64,000 nucleotides of DNA, from the NCBI GenBank assembly GCA_001692895.1, contig KV748178.1, positions 5,620,867-5,684,866 of the forward strand, read 5' to 3'. The position numbers and the translations under genes were made by a program. The stretch comes from Cenococcum geophilum 1.58. Lineage: Eukaryota > Ascomycota > Dothideomycetes > Gloniales > Gloniaceae. Of the stretch, positions 1 through 12,797 are shown piece after piece. Below the pieces are notes generated by a model. The model was not told the DNA's origin and did not search any database. It worked only from the letters and a program-made list of their open reading frames with translations. Each line of letters starts with the position of its first letter. The first letter of the stretch is position 1.

Positions 1-324
1 TCAATAAATAGCTCAATATAAGTTATCTAACAACTCTAAATTCTGCCGACCCCTTTATATTCGCGTTAACCCCCAACGGCAATCTTCTTCTTCTTCTTCT
101 TCTTCTCTTCAGCTTAGTATCTTTGTATAGTAAAGAGTAACCACAAAAGAAGAGTTACCAGTGTTAGGAATAAGACAAGTAGTCGTCACGTGTCGCCGCG
201 GCACTAGCGTGGCGAGGAGCCTTAAGCTCCTCGCCCTCCCTCATTCATCATACAATTAAAAGAATAACAATCATCATACTATCTACGAACCGTAGCTACG
301 TAATATCACCTTGTGTAACCAACA
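1..324 (+). mobile_element. 3' end of a Ty1/copia-type element (fossil), running off the left edge
   Basis: The stretch ends in an LTR at 162-324. The sequence just before it (pyrimidine-rich tract, then AAAAGAAGAG and TTACCAG) matches the region just before the 3' LTR of the copia element ending at 9,328, and the same region of the reversed copia copy at 18,367-18,470. I therefore read this as the 3' end of a relative whose body lies left of the window. It sits inside gypsy A: the sequence from 325 onward aligns with gypsy B from about 24,270. AGTAA at 325-329 would be one copy of its TSD; the partner is outside the window. Confidence 0.75.
162..324 (+). repeat. 3' LTR of the left-edge copia element (163 bp)
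   Basis: It starts TGTTAGGAATAAG and ends TAACCAACA. It has the block GTCGCCGCGGCACTAGCG and the pair GGAGCCTTAAGCTCC that mark this copia LTR family. It is closer to the LTRs at 18,201 and 20,570 (shared block ACGAACCGTAGCTACGTAAT, seen there on the other strand) than to the LTRs at 2,029 and 9,121, so two LTR subfamilies are present. Confidence 0.8.
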
Positions 325-2028
325 AGTAATATACCTATTTCTTTTTGTGGTGTTATATTATATATAAACTATATAACTAGTAATAATAATACCCAATTAT
401 TCTATATATAATTAATATAGTATCTTAAATACTACTCTAGTGTTTAATTTAGTCTTTCCGTTTAACTGTCTATCTGCAGATAATATATAGTAGAAGTTAC
501 TACCCTAACTCTTTACTCCGCTAAGAATACCTCCTAAAATACTGCTATAAATCTTAAATCTCTATCTAATATAATCTTGCTTAATACTCCATGTTTTATA
601 AACACTTCTTTAATATAGATTCTAGCAATATCTTCTACTAATATTTCTTCTATATATACTATAAAGTATCCCCACTTCATAAGCTTATCTATTATTACTA
701 AAATTATATTATAATCTTATCTAGTAATAGGATCTCTTAACTTTAGTAACTTAATAATAAAGTCCTATAATATAACCTCCTATAGTCTTTCTAGTATTTT
801 AATAGGTTATAGCCCTCTATATAGCTTATGCCTTATTAGTTTATTCCTTTAATAATTTAAATATTCCTTTATAACTTTTCGCGCTAAGCCCTAGATTCTA
901 TTAATAATATACTCCTCTTAGAGTCTTAATACTAAGCCTATGGCTCTATTATATCCTTAAGTTATTCCTCTATAGAAATCTTCTATAAAGTGTTCTGCTA
1001 TACTTCTTAGGATATACTTTACTTCTTAATTCTTATATATATCCATCTATAGATCTTTTAGCTGTATTTTTAGAATTCTTTATACCTAAAAGCTTTTTAG
1101 TAACTTATAAACTCTTTCTAGTTCTTCTTAAGTTGCTATAATTTTTAGATAATTATACCTAATTAATCTATCTATATCTTTTTATAGTAAAGCCCCTAAT
1201 AGCTTCTTATTATTTTATAGTTTAGCCTTTTAACTTAGAGTATCTGCCCTTATATTATCTATTCCTTTAATATACTAAATCTTAAAATAGTATTTTATAA
1301 GTATCTCTGCCCATCTAACCTATCTTTAGTTAAGTTCCTTTATCGTTAGGAATCCTATTAGGTTTTTATAATCTATCTTAACTATAAATAGTTTCTCTAT
1401 GCCTTGTAAAAATGCTCTTTATTTTTTTTAGTGCTATAACTATACCTAATAACTCCTTATTATAGATGTTATAGTTTAACTCTAGTAGTATTATCTTCCG
1501 ACTATAATATGCCACTAAGTGCCATCTATCTTAATATTTCTATATAAAGTATACCCTTAGTATATAGTCTAATACATTTATCTTTACAATCATCTCTAGT
1601 TTTAGTTAATAGATCTTAAGAACTGGCTCTTAGGTAAACAACTCTTTAACCCTTTTAAATAATTTTTACTGTTCCTCTCCCTATGCCTATAGTTCTTCTT
1701 TCTTTATTAGTCGCGTAAATAGTTTAATATCTTTTAACCACTACGCTATAAACCGTCTATAGTAATTACAAAACCCTAAAAATAATCTTAATTGCGTAAT
1801 GTTCTCTAGTTCCTACCAATTTACTATAGCCTTAATCTTTTTTAGATATATACTAAGTTGGCCTAGTTTAATAATAAATCTAACAAAATTGGTCTTCCTA
1901 GTAAAGAACTTATATTTCTTAATTGCTACTAGCATCTATTCCTCCTATAGTCTCTTTAAGACCTATTTAACGTATTCTCCGTGTTCTTCCTTAGTTATTA
2001 AGTAGATAATAATAATATTAAGATATAC
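325..2028 (-). mobile_element. Gypsy A, piece 1: integrase to RNase H part of a Ty3/gypsy chromovirus (fossil)
   Basis: This aligns almost without gaps to gypsy B from about 24,270 to 25,972. On the minus strand the right part resembles the RNase H region and the left part the integrase core. The reading frame is heavily broken and the piece is strongly TA-rich, as expected after RIP. The copia 3' end interrupts it at 324/325 and the 7.3-kb copia at 2,028/2,029. Its 3' LTR is outside the window. Confidence 0.8.
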
Positions 2029-2236
2029 TGTCGGGAATAAGGCAAGTTGCCGTCACGTACGGCAAACTGCCGTCACGTAATGGCAAGTTGCCATTACGTG
2101 TCGCCGCGGCACTAGCGTGGCGAGAAGCCTTAGGTTCCTCGCCCTCCCTTATTCCAATTAATAAGCTTTATTAACCAACATCACTGTAACCCTACTCGAG
2201 TAGTCGTTATTGGTAAGTCACCCTATGTAACTAATA
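2029..2236 (+). repeat. 5' LTR of the 7.3-kb copia (208 bp)
   Basis: It begins TGTCGGGAATAAGGCAAG and ends at the position matching the 3' LTR terminus. It carries a three-fold repeat of the type GGCAARYTGCCRTYACGT and the hairpin-like AAGCCTTAGGTTCC. Its length equals that of the partner at 9,121-9,328. Confidence 0.88.
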
Positions 2237-5200
2237 CTGACTAGTAGTTGAATATATAGTTAACTATAAAGCAGCTAGGTTTTTAAACAGAAGAGACAGT
2301 CTCGTATAGAGGTGCTATATGCGCTTATATAGAATGGATCCCGGCAATATTATGCTACCTTAGACTTGCGGAAAACTAGTAATAGAAGTATCACTAAGTA
2401 CTAGGAGATACTAAGTTGCGTCTATTATATAGAACAACCGCGTTTACGAAGATTTGGTTAAGTACTTTAGGTTAGAAGTGTTACTAAACCTAGGGTCCCA
2501 AGTTAACGTCCAAAACGCGTTAAACGACGTCTAAAACGCGTTAAATAACATCTTAAATTGCCTACCTCTTAACAGTAAACCTACGAGATCCTATAAAACC
2601 AAAAATCCTACCTACCTTTGACGTACGACACCCCGTCAATTCTATACCTACTATGGCGTTAACCTACCCAAAGAAGTATAAGGAAGATATTAACCCAAAG
2701 ATATAAAATAAAGCTATAATTAACCTTGCAAACGCTAATAAATAAGACTTAAATGGATTTTTATTATACCGTATAGCATATTATAAGGACACTAAATATA
2801 ATAATACCGCGCTATAGGAATATATAAAGGAGGACTTTATTAGATAAATAAAGGAAATATAGGCCCCTATAAATAAGGATATTATATAGGACTTTCGTAA
2901 CTTCCTTTAGGAGAATAGAGTATTTATCCCTAAGGATAGGGGTATTATTAGAGATAATATTTAGGAGCAGGTTATTAACGCAAAAGAAGAGTATAAATGG
3001 ACTCTATAAGAGATTAAGTACTAACTACGCACTATAAGAAAGCTTAACTTATAATAGAACCTAAGTAATATACCTCTAAAGACGAACCTACCTCCGCCTT
3101 TAACTCCTCTATATCCAATTTAACCCGTAACCTTAATGTTGGATACTATACCCCAATAAGAGCAGGCATAGGATCCCATTACTTCGCAATTTAACGACCT
3201 TTAGACTCCACCGACTAGACCTACGTCCCTACTATAGCCGGCAATGCAACCCCTACCTCCTCCATCCTAATCTTAAATTGGAGGTAGTTTAAAATTACTT
3301 ATAGAGCTTACGAAGCTCTATTTAGATTAGGAGAAGAAGTTTAGTAGGGAATTATATAATATTCTTAATTTGAAACTATATATCTTTTATAACTGTTACT
3401 AAAAGGTAGGAATAGAGTCTGATTAATATTATAATACCTATTCCGTTATACTTAAGGGCCAAGTTAGTACCTTCTATTATAATTATTTGGTAGGAAAAAG
3501 ATATAATTTTAACCGTATAATATATAAGTTAAGATACCACTTTAAAATAGAAGAGAATAAGTAGTAGTATATATTAGAATAGAGAGAGACTACCTTTCTA
3601 AGAATTATTGCTATAAACCTAGGTATCCCTCGGCTTAATTGTTTTTAAAAGCTCTTTAATTAACTTTAGATAATTTAGCGTGGTTTATCCAAATTATATT
3701 AAGAGGACTTTAGCCTATATAATTAAGTTATTAGCGTATATTAAGGTGTTAAAGAATATAACCTTACTCTCTTTAATCCTATAAATACTTATAAAGGAGT
3801 ATATACTTAATTAAGATCTTCTATTAGCACCGCTTTACGCTTTTAAGAAGTATAGCAATTTAACGCCTAACTCTAACCTACTTTAATTAACTTGCCCGAC
3901 TAATACGATTATAACTAAACTAATTAAATATATAGTGGCCGGGGTAGGTAATATAGTAGAGGGTATAATTAACGACTATAAGGTAAAGGTAAAGGTCCTT
4001 ATAGAGGTTTATTTTAAAGTAATCGCTAAAAGAAGTGCTACGTTTATAAGAAACCGAATTACTAGTTAACTAGGCATTCTCTTAATAAGTAAAAGGAGGT
4101 ATATAATAAGTTTCGCCAGAGTATAAGAAATATTAGAAATTATAAGGTTACTATAGCCTACTTCTAAAGCTTCCTGGTTTAATATAAAGACGTAAAAGAT
4201 CTTAAGGGTAAAGTTAATAAGGCTAAACAGCTCCTTATAGATATAGAAATTAAGGACTACTTACCTAACTAATACTTTACTAAGTATGGTAAGGTAGATA
4301 GTATATAAACCGTTACCATTCTTAATAACTAATCTACGCTCCACTCTATTACGAAGTTAGATATCTTTAATAAGCCATAGAAGAGTTTTACGTTCTCCTT
4401 TAATAATAGATACTCGGCGAATATCTTCTATAGTATTATACTAGATACTAGAGCCGCAGGAGTATCTATAGTAGGAGAACCTTAAGTTTAAGCCCTTTAG
4501 TAGCTTAATAGCTCTATTTAGATTAACTATTTAACAGCAGGCTAATACATAATTCGTTTTAGTAAGGGTACTGTAATCTCTTTTAGCACAATTAGGGTCC
4601 AAACCCCCTTAGGGTGCATTACTTTCTATATTATTCCCACGAATACCCTATTTCTATTTTGCATTAGAGATATAAATAAATTAGGCATTAAGCTTAATAA
4701 CCTTAAGAATATACTTGTTTAGGGAGATAATTGGGTACCTATTGTGCGCAAGTGGGGTTACCCCTAGTTGCTCCTTTATTAACTAGAAAAGAGTGTTACT
4801 TAAAGCCACTTAACTAAGTTAGAGTTACGTTAACTATACCGTTACTTTAGCCACCTATCTATTTACTAACTGCTTAGGGTCCTTTAGCAAGTAGGCTATA
4901 AAGTTAAGGTTAAGGCAATTAAGTATCTTATAAAGTACTGCTATTACTACTAAATAAACTAGAAGTCCCCTAGCCGATTTAAGTTTAGTCTTAAAGATAA
5001 CTACAACTTTAACTTCTATATTATTATTAACGTTATATACCTTAACGGCAAGCTAGTACTCTAAGTTATTAACTCCTTAACCTCCTTTTAAGCCGCACGT
5101 TTCTTAAAGAATATATTAGCTAGAAACGTATAGGATACCCTATAATTATACTAAATTAATGTCTACCTAGGACCCCCTAATTAAATCGTCTATAACGTAG

Positions 5201-7141
5201 AAAAGAACTTCTTATCTATAGAGTTTTAATAATAAATAAAGGTAATGGCAATTAAGGTTAAGGAAGTCCCTATTAAGGCATATAATAATATTAGAAAAGT
5301 AGAATAATATTACGCGCTATTACGCCGCGTATATAAGATTATCTCTTTAAAACTAGAAAACGCTAGCAAAGAACTTACCTTATAAATAGCTATTAAAGCC
5401 GTTAATAATTCCGCTAGCCCGGATAGACTTATACCCATATTGCTCATCTTTAGCGCCTACCCTTAAATAACTAATAATTCTCTACTATCTCCCTCTATTA
5501 TATAATAAGCTAAGGCTATTTATAAGGCAATAAAGGAGGTATAACGTCTCTATGCTATACGCTAGGTTAACAACGTACTAGAAATAAGAAATGGCCTAAA
5601 TACCTTAACTACGCTTAATCTACTACTCTAGTCTAAGGTACGCGTATAGCGTAAAAAGGGAGGATAGTTAGGCCTATATTAACTTATTATAATTAATAGT
5701 TAAACTTATACTATTTAGATGCCTTACAAACCTACTTAATTCCGTTTAACCGTTATTAAGCCTTACTATAAAAATAATAGTTTTAAGCCTTTATAGGATA
5801 CCCTAAAAAATACCTTAGAGGAGAACTATAATTAATATACTCTAGAAGACGACTATAATCCTAATATAATTATAGTAGATATGCCGCAACTATAACGCGG
5901 TAGAGGTCGCCTAAAGGGATCACAAAATCGCTAATATCTTATTAATTTTAAAGAGCAATTTATTACTACCATTAAGAATAGAGTCGAGTTATTAATAGCC
6001 TTTATAATAGCTAAGGAGAAGGCTAACTTTAAGCTCGCAAAACAGCTCTAAAAGGAAGGTTATATTATAACTCCTAAAGCTCCTTTCTAAGCATTTAATA
6101 AGTAGGAGATCGATAGTCTTATTACAAGAGAAGTCTTTAAGTTTAAGAAGTATAACCCTACTAAGTTTAATGGAGTTCGTATCTTTAAGTTAAGAATAGT
6201 TAACGAGATTAAGGGCAAAGCTACTAATGCCCTATTTAAGAAATTAAGGCTTGTTATCTAAGGCTATAACGACAATAGTAAGGAGGTAATTCTTACGTAG
6301 TTTTCTACAATTTAACAAGCTAGTTAGTAAGTCATTATTGCATTAGCTCCCTCCTTAATAAAGAATAGAATAGCGGTTTATTTGCGAGATATTACTTAAG
6401 CCTATACCTAATTAGAGACGCACCTTTAGCGCTTAATATTAGTATACCTTTTAGAGCAAATTCGCCACTAGTACCCTAAAGATACGATTATAGTTATACT
6501 TAAGCCATTATATGAAATCGCAGAGGCAGGAACTTACTAGTAGGCTACCTATAGCAAGCACTATAAAGAGAAGCTTTTAATAACTACTTCTATATTTAAT
6601 CCCTGCTTCCTTATTACAACCATAAGAACTCCATTTAGAATTGTTGGTATATAAACTAACGATATAATTATCTTAGGAGACAACTAGTTTTTAGCTCTTA
6701 AAGAAGACAAGCTAATAAAGGCAAATCTTATAGCAAAGCCAAAGGAAAAGCTTAATTTAATAACACTATTACTCTTTAATAAATGCATCCTCTCCCTAAA
6801 CAAGGATTCTATTGCTTTACGCCAGAAGGGTTAAGGTAAAAAGATTAACGTTATTAACGTTAATTCTCTAAAGCAAGGATATATAGAGTAACGCGCTTAT
6901 AAAGCTTATATTGCTTTTATCTATTAACCTAAGGCTTTATTTAATCTCTCTGTTACCGCTTAACACTAGAAACTAACTAAGAATAACGTTCTTGCCCTAA
7001 ATAAGCGTCTTTTTTAGTAAATAAACTATCTTAATTAGGGACTACTCTACGTACCTATTAATCTTCCTACCGCCAAGCTCTTTATATTTATTAATAGATC
7101 GTTTATAAATAATAAAGATTTTAGCTCCTAGCTAGAATCTA

Positions 7142-8252
7142 TTCACTTGCTCGCAGAGATAGAGATATATTCTAAATGTATTGTATTGGGGGGTGTAGGC
7201 CCGAGGAGAGAGTAATCATCTCAGCCTGCTGTATTGCATAGTAGGTTCCCTACTGTCTTAAGCAGTGGTAGATGATTACACACTCATTACCCCCCTCAGG
7301 CCTACCGCAAGCCTAAGGCTGCAAAATCTATCTATAGGGTGGAGGGTAGGAAAGCAAAAAGCCGAAAGGCTGATTGTGATAGATATTGATATTACTGTTT
7401 GGAGGGAAGGCGTGACTTCGCTTTAAATAGACATTTTTATTTATTTACTTGCTCGCAGAGATAGAGATATATTCTAAATATATTATATTAGGGGGTATAG
7501 GCCCAAGGAGAGGGTAATCATCTCAGTCTGCTATATTGCATAGTAGGTTCCCTACTATCTTAAGCAGTGGTAGATAATTACACACTTATTACCCCAAACA
7601 ACGCGTACCACCAGAAGGTAGCGGTACGAGGCCTGCGCCTAATAACCAATATAGAAGGAATATATCGTCTCTTTGCGCCTATAGGGTATTAAAGACCGTT
7701 GTAATCTCGCCTCAGCCTGCCATATAGTGGTAGATAATTACTTATATACCGCCAGAACCTAGCGGTATAAGGCCTATACCTAATAACTAATATAGAAGTA
7801 GGAATATATATCGTCTCTTTACGCCCATAGGGCATCGTTAAAAACCGTTTAGGTAGGTAATATTGAAGGCTATTAACAACAACGTAGAAAGGAGAAGGAA
7901 GCTAAAAAGCATCAATTCAAAACCTGTTAAAAAACCCAGTGGGAAAAATTATCAGGAAAGACTACTTATTAATAGCTACAAATCGCGAAACTGTTATAAA
8001 ACTGTTCGCGATTCTCCAAGGGCTGTGGAAAGACGCGAAACTTATTCGCGATCCTCCAGGTAAGACGTTTTATCGCGACAACAACACAGCGCCGTACGGC
8101 ATAGTATTATTAAGGCTATAAAACGAATGAACAACAAAATCTCTATCAAATAAGCCTTATTTCAAAGCGAAAAGCCAAAAGGCTAATTGTAATAGATATT
8201 AATGTTGCTGTTTAGAGGGAAGGCGTGACTTCGCTTTAAATAGACATTTTTA
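7142..8252. repeat. Tandem pair of an unidentified short mobile repeat nested in the copia element
   Basis: Two head-to-tail copies share a start (ACTTGCTCGCAGAGATAGAG at about 7,145 and 7,446) and an end (GACTTCGCTTTAAATAGACA, ending about 7,440 and 8,252). Copy 1 is about 300 bp. Copy 2 is about 810 bp because of an extra middle section that itself holds a diverged duplication (units near 7,606-7,700 and 7,745-7,850, each with CCTAATAACYAATATAGAAG). There are no terminal inverted repeats and no clear coding region; the short open frames at 7,863-8,121 look accidental. It interrupts the copia reverse transcriptase/RNase H region. It could be a SINE, a MITE-like element, or an LTR-type repeat of unknown family. 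Confidence 0.6.
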
Positions 8253-9120
8253 TATAAGATTATTATCGCGAACGAATCTACTAAAGAGAATAACTTCACG
8301 ATCTACGGTAATCTTATCTATTAGAGCTTAACTAAGAGTAAACGCGTTACTTAAAGCGTTCTAGCGTTAGAGATATATAGAATAGTTAGCGGAGTTAATA
8401 TAGTAATTATAATTGGAACTACTCTAAAGATAATTATAGATCGACTTAAAGTTCCTATTATCCCTATAATTGTATACACTAACTTATATTCCCTCTACGA
8501 GTATTTAGTTAAGCTTAGTACTATAAAGGAGAAGCGCCTTATAATTAATATTATAGTACTTTAGTAATCCTATAAGCGTTAAGAACTCTTTAAGATTTAA
8601 TAGATTAATAGCTAAGATAACCTAGTAGATGCGATAATAAAGGCGAACCTAAATAAGGCACTAGAGACGTTTATTAATATAAATACTCTATATATATAAG
8701 TTAAAGGTTAGGTTAAAAGGGAGTCCCTAGAAATTTCTTAGTTATGTAAGGTCTTAAGATGTCCAGAAACTTTAACCGGCGGTTAAAGTTATCTAATTAG
8801 TTAGATTCTCTTACCAAGACTTTTTAAGAGGGGGGAGTATAATATTCTATAGACCCTAACTTAACCTAGCTAATTAGGATTTTCCATCCCTAGGATGGAA
8901 AATCGCTATTAGCTTACTTACTACTAGCGCCTTAGCGGCCCTTTAAATAAGATACCTACCTATAACTCCTAAGTAAGAAAGTACTATATACTAAGAGGCA
9001 AATTTTAGAACAGCGAGACTTATATTATAATAGCAATAGTAAGTAAAGAGGATTTATATTTGTTATAATAGTTAAGCAGTATTTATATATAAATAGCAAC
9101 TATAAAAGAAGAGTTGCTAG

Positions 9121-9328
9121 TATTAGGAATAAGGCAAGTTGCCGTTACGTACGGCAAACTGCCGTCACGTGATGGCAAGTTACCATCACGTGTTGCCGCG
9201 GCACTAGCGTAGCGAGGAGCCTTAGGTTCCTCGCCCTCCCTCATTCTAATCAATAAGCTTTATTAACCAATATCACTGTAACCCTATTCAAGTAGTCGTT
9301 ATTGGTGAGTCACCCTATGTGACCAACA
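9121..9328 (+). repeat. 3' LTR of the 7.3-kb copia (208 bp)
   Basis: It aligns end to end with 2,029-2,236. Differences are mostly transitions, as RIP would give. AAAAGAAGAGTTGCTAG lies just upstream and TSD copy TATAC just downstream. Confidence 0.88.
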
Positions 9329-12017
9329 TATACTATAATAAATTCATTTAAGTACTCTCCTAATATATTATTAATACGCTTTTAGAACATTACTAGTGCG
9401 TTTATAAGCCTAAATTATATAACTAATAGTTTATATAGTCTTTCCTTTAACCTAAAGGCTGCCTTTTATTTGTCGCCTTCCTTAATCCTAATTTAATAGT
9501 ATGCCTATCTTAGATCTATCTTCGTAAAGATTTGCGCATTACCTATCCTATTTTAAATTTCGCTAATTAAGGGTAAAGGATACCTATCCTTTTTAGTAAT
9601 ACTATTTAACTATCTATAGTCGATATATAGTCTTAGTTTGCTGTTTTTCTTTAGTATAAACAGTACTAGATATCCTACTAATAACTGCGATGGCCTAATA
9701 TATCCCTTTTGTAGATTTTCCTAGATAAACTCTTTTAATGCTCTACCTTCCTCTTCAGTAAGCTTATAGATTGAAAAGAACTTTAAACTTATTCTAGGTT
9801 CTAAATTCTATCTTATAGTCCTATACTGCGTGCTTTAATAGCCTTTTACTTTCTAGTAACTATAGTTTCTTGCTATACTTATAGTATCTCTTTAGTACGT
9901 AACTTAAGCCTTACTTAGTCTCTTTATATATCACTCTAACTTAGTACTATACTAACTTAGTTTGTTATCGCATCTTATAGCGTTAAGTATTCTTAATATC
10001 GACTTAACCTATAACCCAATTAATCTTTAAATTATATTCCTATAACTAAGGCATTCCTAATACTACCTTATTATTCCCTAATGGTAATATATTAAAAGAT
10101 ATCTCGATTTATCTTTATTTAATAGTTAACTAAATAGGTCCTGTTTTAAGATTAATAATACCTCCTCTATAGGCTATTAGATCTCCTAAAATTATTACTA
10201 ATAGATAAAGGTGCTTCTTTTTCCTATGTGGTAACCCTATTCTTTTAACTGCTACTAGTAAGATATGGTTCCTTATTACTCTACTATCTATTAATACTTT
10301 AAACTGTTAATCTTACTACTTAACTTATAGGTTTAGGTATTGTCCTTAAATTCCTTTAAGGGTCTAAGGCTCTACTACTAGTTCCCTTTAGTCNTATAGG
10401 CCTCTACTTTTCCTAACTATTAACTGCTTAATCCTGTTTATACTTAGTCTAACTTTAGCTAATACTTAATTCGCTTTTTATCTTTAATATACTATAAACA
10501 CGTATTCTCTAAGTATTCCTACCACTATTGTCCGTCTAGGTATTCTTCCGTAAAAAATCTTTCTAGTTAAAGTATTAAGTCCTCTAGGCTCTGTACTTCT
10601 ACTAGGTGCTAACTATATATATACTTAGCGTTTCTATATTTCGCCTTATCTAATAACTAATATATCCTTACTAGGTACTTTTAGTTCTTATCCTTTAGTG
10701 CTCTATATATATTGTATGTATTATCTATATATATAATCTATACTAACGTGTAATATACTTAGTGTCTTAGGTTAACTCTTAGCTTGTCTTTATCCTTAAG
10801 TTTAAACCTCTTTCGCGTTAATCTAAGCGTTATAACTTCTTTTATAGGTACTATAATTTACCTCTTACTTCTCTAGTCCTTTAATTACTCCTCTAGATCT
10901 TTTAACGTTATAATTAAGGCCCCTTTAATATAACTTATAGCCTTTTCTATAATTAGGTAGTCTTAAACAACTTTTTCGTCTAACCACATATAAAAATCTT
11001 CCTACTTATCATTGTGTCGTTGTCTATACTACTTTTAATACAGCCCTTAAGTATATACGGCTTATCTATAAGGAAGTATCTTCTTATTACTACGTCGTAA
11101 TAGCCTTTAGTATATTATTTCTTGAACCTAGTTAAAATCCCTAGATTCTCTTCTTATTCTAGTTTAGTAAGCTATTTAGCTCTTAATATACCTGCTCTAA
11201 GCCTATTAGTAATCCTTTATATAGGTACTCTATCCCTTATATAACCTAGTATACTAAATCTCTTATCTAGTTTCTAATCTTGCTATAAGGTAATTCTTAC
11301 TCTAAATTCCTTTATAGTTTCTTTCTTTTCGCGTCTTACAAGCGGATCCTTAAAGTCTTCCTACTTCTTAATTTTATTAATAGTCCTTATTTATATTTTA
11401 AAATCTTAGTCCTATAGGATTCTTAATCCTAAGCTTACTTTAGTCTTAAGCCTTACTCCTGCCTTAGTCTAACTAGGCTTAGGTATTCTTATCTTATCTT
11501 AAAAATCTTAAATCTTACTTATTTTATTTTAAGAATCTTATGCCTATAGGAAACTCTATCCCAAGCTTATTTATATATTTTTAAACTAAGCTATTGCTCT
11601 GCTCTATTAGTTATTATCCGTTATAGGTCCTTAAGCTTACCTTATCTTATTTTAAGAATCTTAGTCGTCTCTTATCTTATCTTAAGAATCTTAAGCCTTT
11701 AGCCTTTTGCCTTTATTAAGTGCCGAAGTAGTTCTCTACCCTACTTCTCTTGCGTCTTATAAAGTGATAGATATTATATCTAGTGGGGTCTTAATCCCTA
11801 CTAATGTTCCCTATTCTATAGTGGAATTATCCTCTACCTCTTATATAACATCTCTAAGGTCTATATACTTTTAGTAAGCTGCCTTTATCGCCTTATTATT
11901 ATAGAATATTTCGCCTATATTAAATTTATTATCTTTAATATCCGATCTATAAACTAGTTTATTAATCCCTCTATATTTTAAGGATTTTAGCTCCTATAGC
12001 TAAAAGCTTGCGCTATA
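9329..12017 (-). mobile_element. Gypsy A, piece 2: RT, protease and Gag-side region (fossil)
   Basis: On the minus strand, about 9,750-9,500 gives a clear Ty3/gypsy RT (short motif LRLYIDYRQLN), and about 10,300-10,000 a protease C-terminal-like region. The rest toward 12,017 is the poorly conserved Gag/protease side. It aligns with gypsy B 25,968-29,905, apart from the 1-kb insertion in B and about 0.2 kb present only in B. Many breaks; strongly RIP-like. The segment 10,098-12,017 occurs again at 12,798-14,717, probably through an assembly duplication. The hAT insertion follows at GCGCTATA (12,010-12,017). Confidence 0.8.
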
Positions 12018-12175
12018 CAGTGTGTCTAACAGTCAGCTTAGCTGCGAGCTTGAGAAAAATAGCTGACTGACTGCGTCAATTGGATCGCTCGCTGTCCGCT
12101 CGCTGTTGGACAACGTAAGCTGACTGTCAAGCTGTCAGCTAGCTGTCCCAATTAGGAAATTTGTATAGACTTTAT
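12018..12175. mobile_element. Cut-off left end of the hAT element (duplicate ending at an assembly gap)
   Basis: This is identical to the first 158 bases of the hAT at 14,718 and is followed directly by Ns. It most likely represents the same genomic hAT end assembled twice rather than a second insertion. Confidence 0.8.
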
Positions 12176-12200
12176 NNNNNNNNNNNNNNNNNNNNNNNNN
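12176..12200. other. Assembly gap (25 N)
   Basis: There are twenty-five Ns. Sequence before the gap (10,098-12,175) recurs after it (12,798-14,875) at a constant offset of 2,700. Scattered single Ns also occur at about 10,394 and 19,447. Confidence 0.95.
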
Positions 12201-12797
12201 AAAATATATAAATGGTAATCCCCTTATTATTTCCATCATAATCCTTACGGAATCAAATCCTATATTAATTTCTAATTAACCCAATATCCAATTCAGCTAA
12301 ATTCTTTATGAATTGCGATATTGCTACGCTAGTTGATTCAATCATATCATGATTCAATCACTATATATTCTCTGGATTCATTCGCGAATTCAATGCATGA
12401 TTTCTCTATGAATTCATATCGTCTTTGATATCAAATTGGATCTTTCATTTTCCGATAATTTCGTGCGTCATATCCTATATCTATCTTAATCTTGGATCTT
12501 ATCAAATTTCAAGAAAAGTTAAATTCGAATGACTTCTCCTTCCACTCGTAATTCTCAAATAGTCTTTAAATGTTTCCCTATATAATCCCGTAGCGTCAAT
12601 AATCACCTATAGATCATGACAAATATGATTTTTTTTGTCGTTGATTCTGATATATAGCTGATATCTATCAATTATCATAATATTTTTCCTATCCAGTAGG
12701 AAATGGGAATTAATCGCTTTAAATTTATCCTATTCCAGTACCGCGTTAGAAAGCTTCTATCTAGATTCTTCGTTATGATAATTAATCCTAATTCCTT
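12201..12797. other. About 600 bp of compositionally foreign sequence beside the gap
   Basis: No gene was recognised. Unlike everything around it, this stretch has abundant TGA, CAT, ATG and GAATTC/GATATC-type words, so it is AT-rich without the CA/TG depletion of the neighbouring RIP-altered DNA. It lies exactly between the N gap and the start of the duplicated segment. Candidates are a contaminating or organellar read, an end of another contig, or a young insertion that escaped RIP. Confidence 0.6.

Larger units (their letters stand above)
2029..9328 (+). mobile_element. Ty1/copia retrotransposon, complete with both LTRs (fossil, 7.3 kb)
   Basis: Two 208-bp LTRs flank a body in the plus orientation, and TATAC (2,024-2,028 and 9,329-9,333) is duplicated on either side. 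The empty site is visible in gypsy B at about 25,968-25,980. The order of parts is typical of copia: Gag-like region from about 2,650 with a proline-rich linker near 3,070-3,280 and a zinc-knuckle-like region near 4,030-4,080; protease near 4,440; integrase about 4,800-5,250; reverse transcriptase about 6,150-7,140; RNase H about 8,260-8,770. A purine run (AAGAGGGGGGAG, near 8,825) precedes the 3' end. The element looks structurally whole but has many breaks in its frame. A tandem repeat insertion (7,142-8,252) splits the RT/RNase H region. It is younger than gypsy A. Confidence 0.88.

Noticed and set aside
1799-2005. Plus-strand 68-codon open frame
   Set aside because: Lies within the gypsy A relic coding on the other strand; hydrophobic composition follows from TA-rich DNA.
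7142-8252. Helitron
   Set aside because: No CTRR end with hairpin, no A-T insertion site evident, and no Rep/helicase coding.
12018-12175. A second, independent hAT insertion
   Set aside because: Same flank, same sequence, and ends at the N gap; explained by the assembly duplication.
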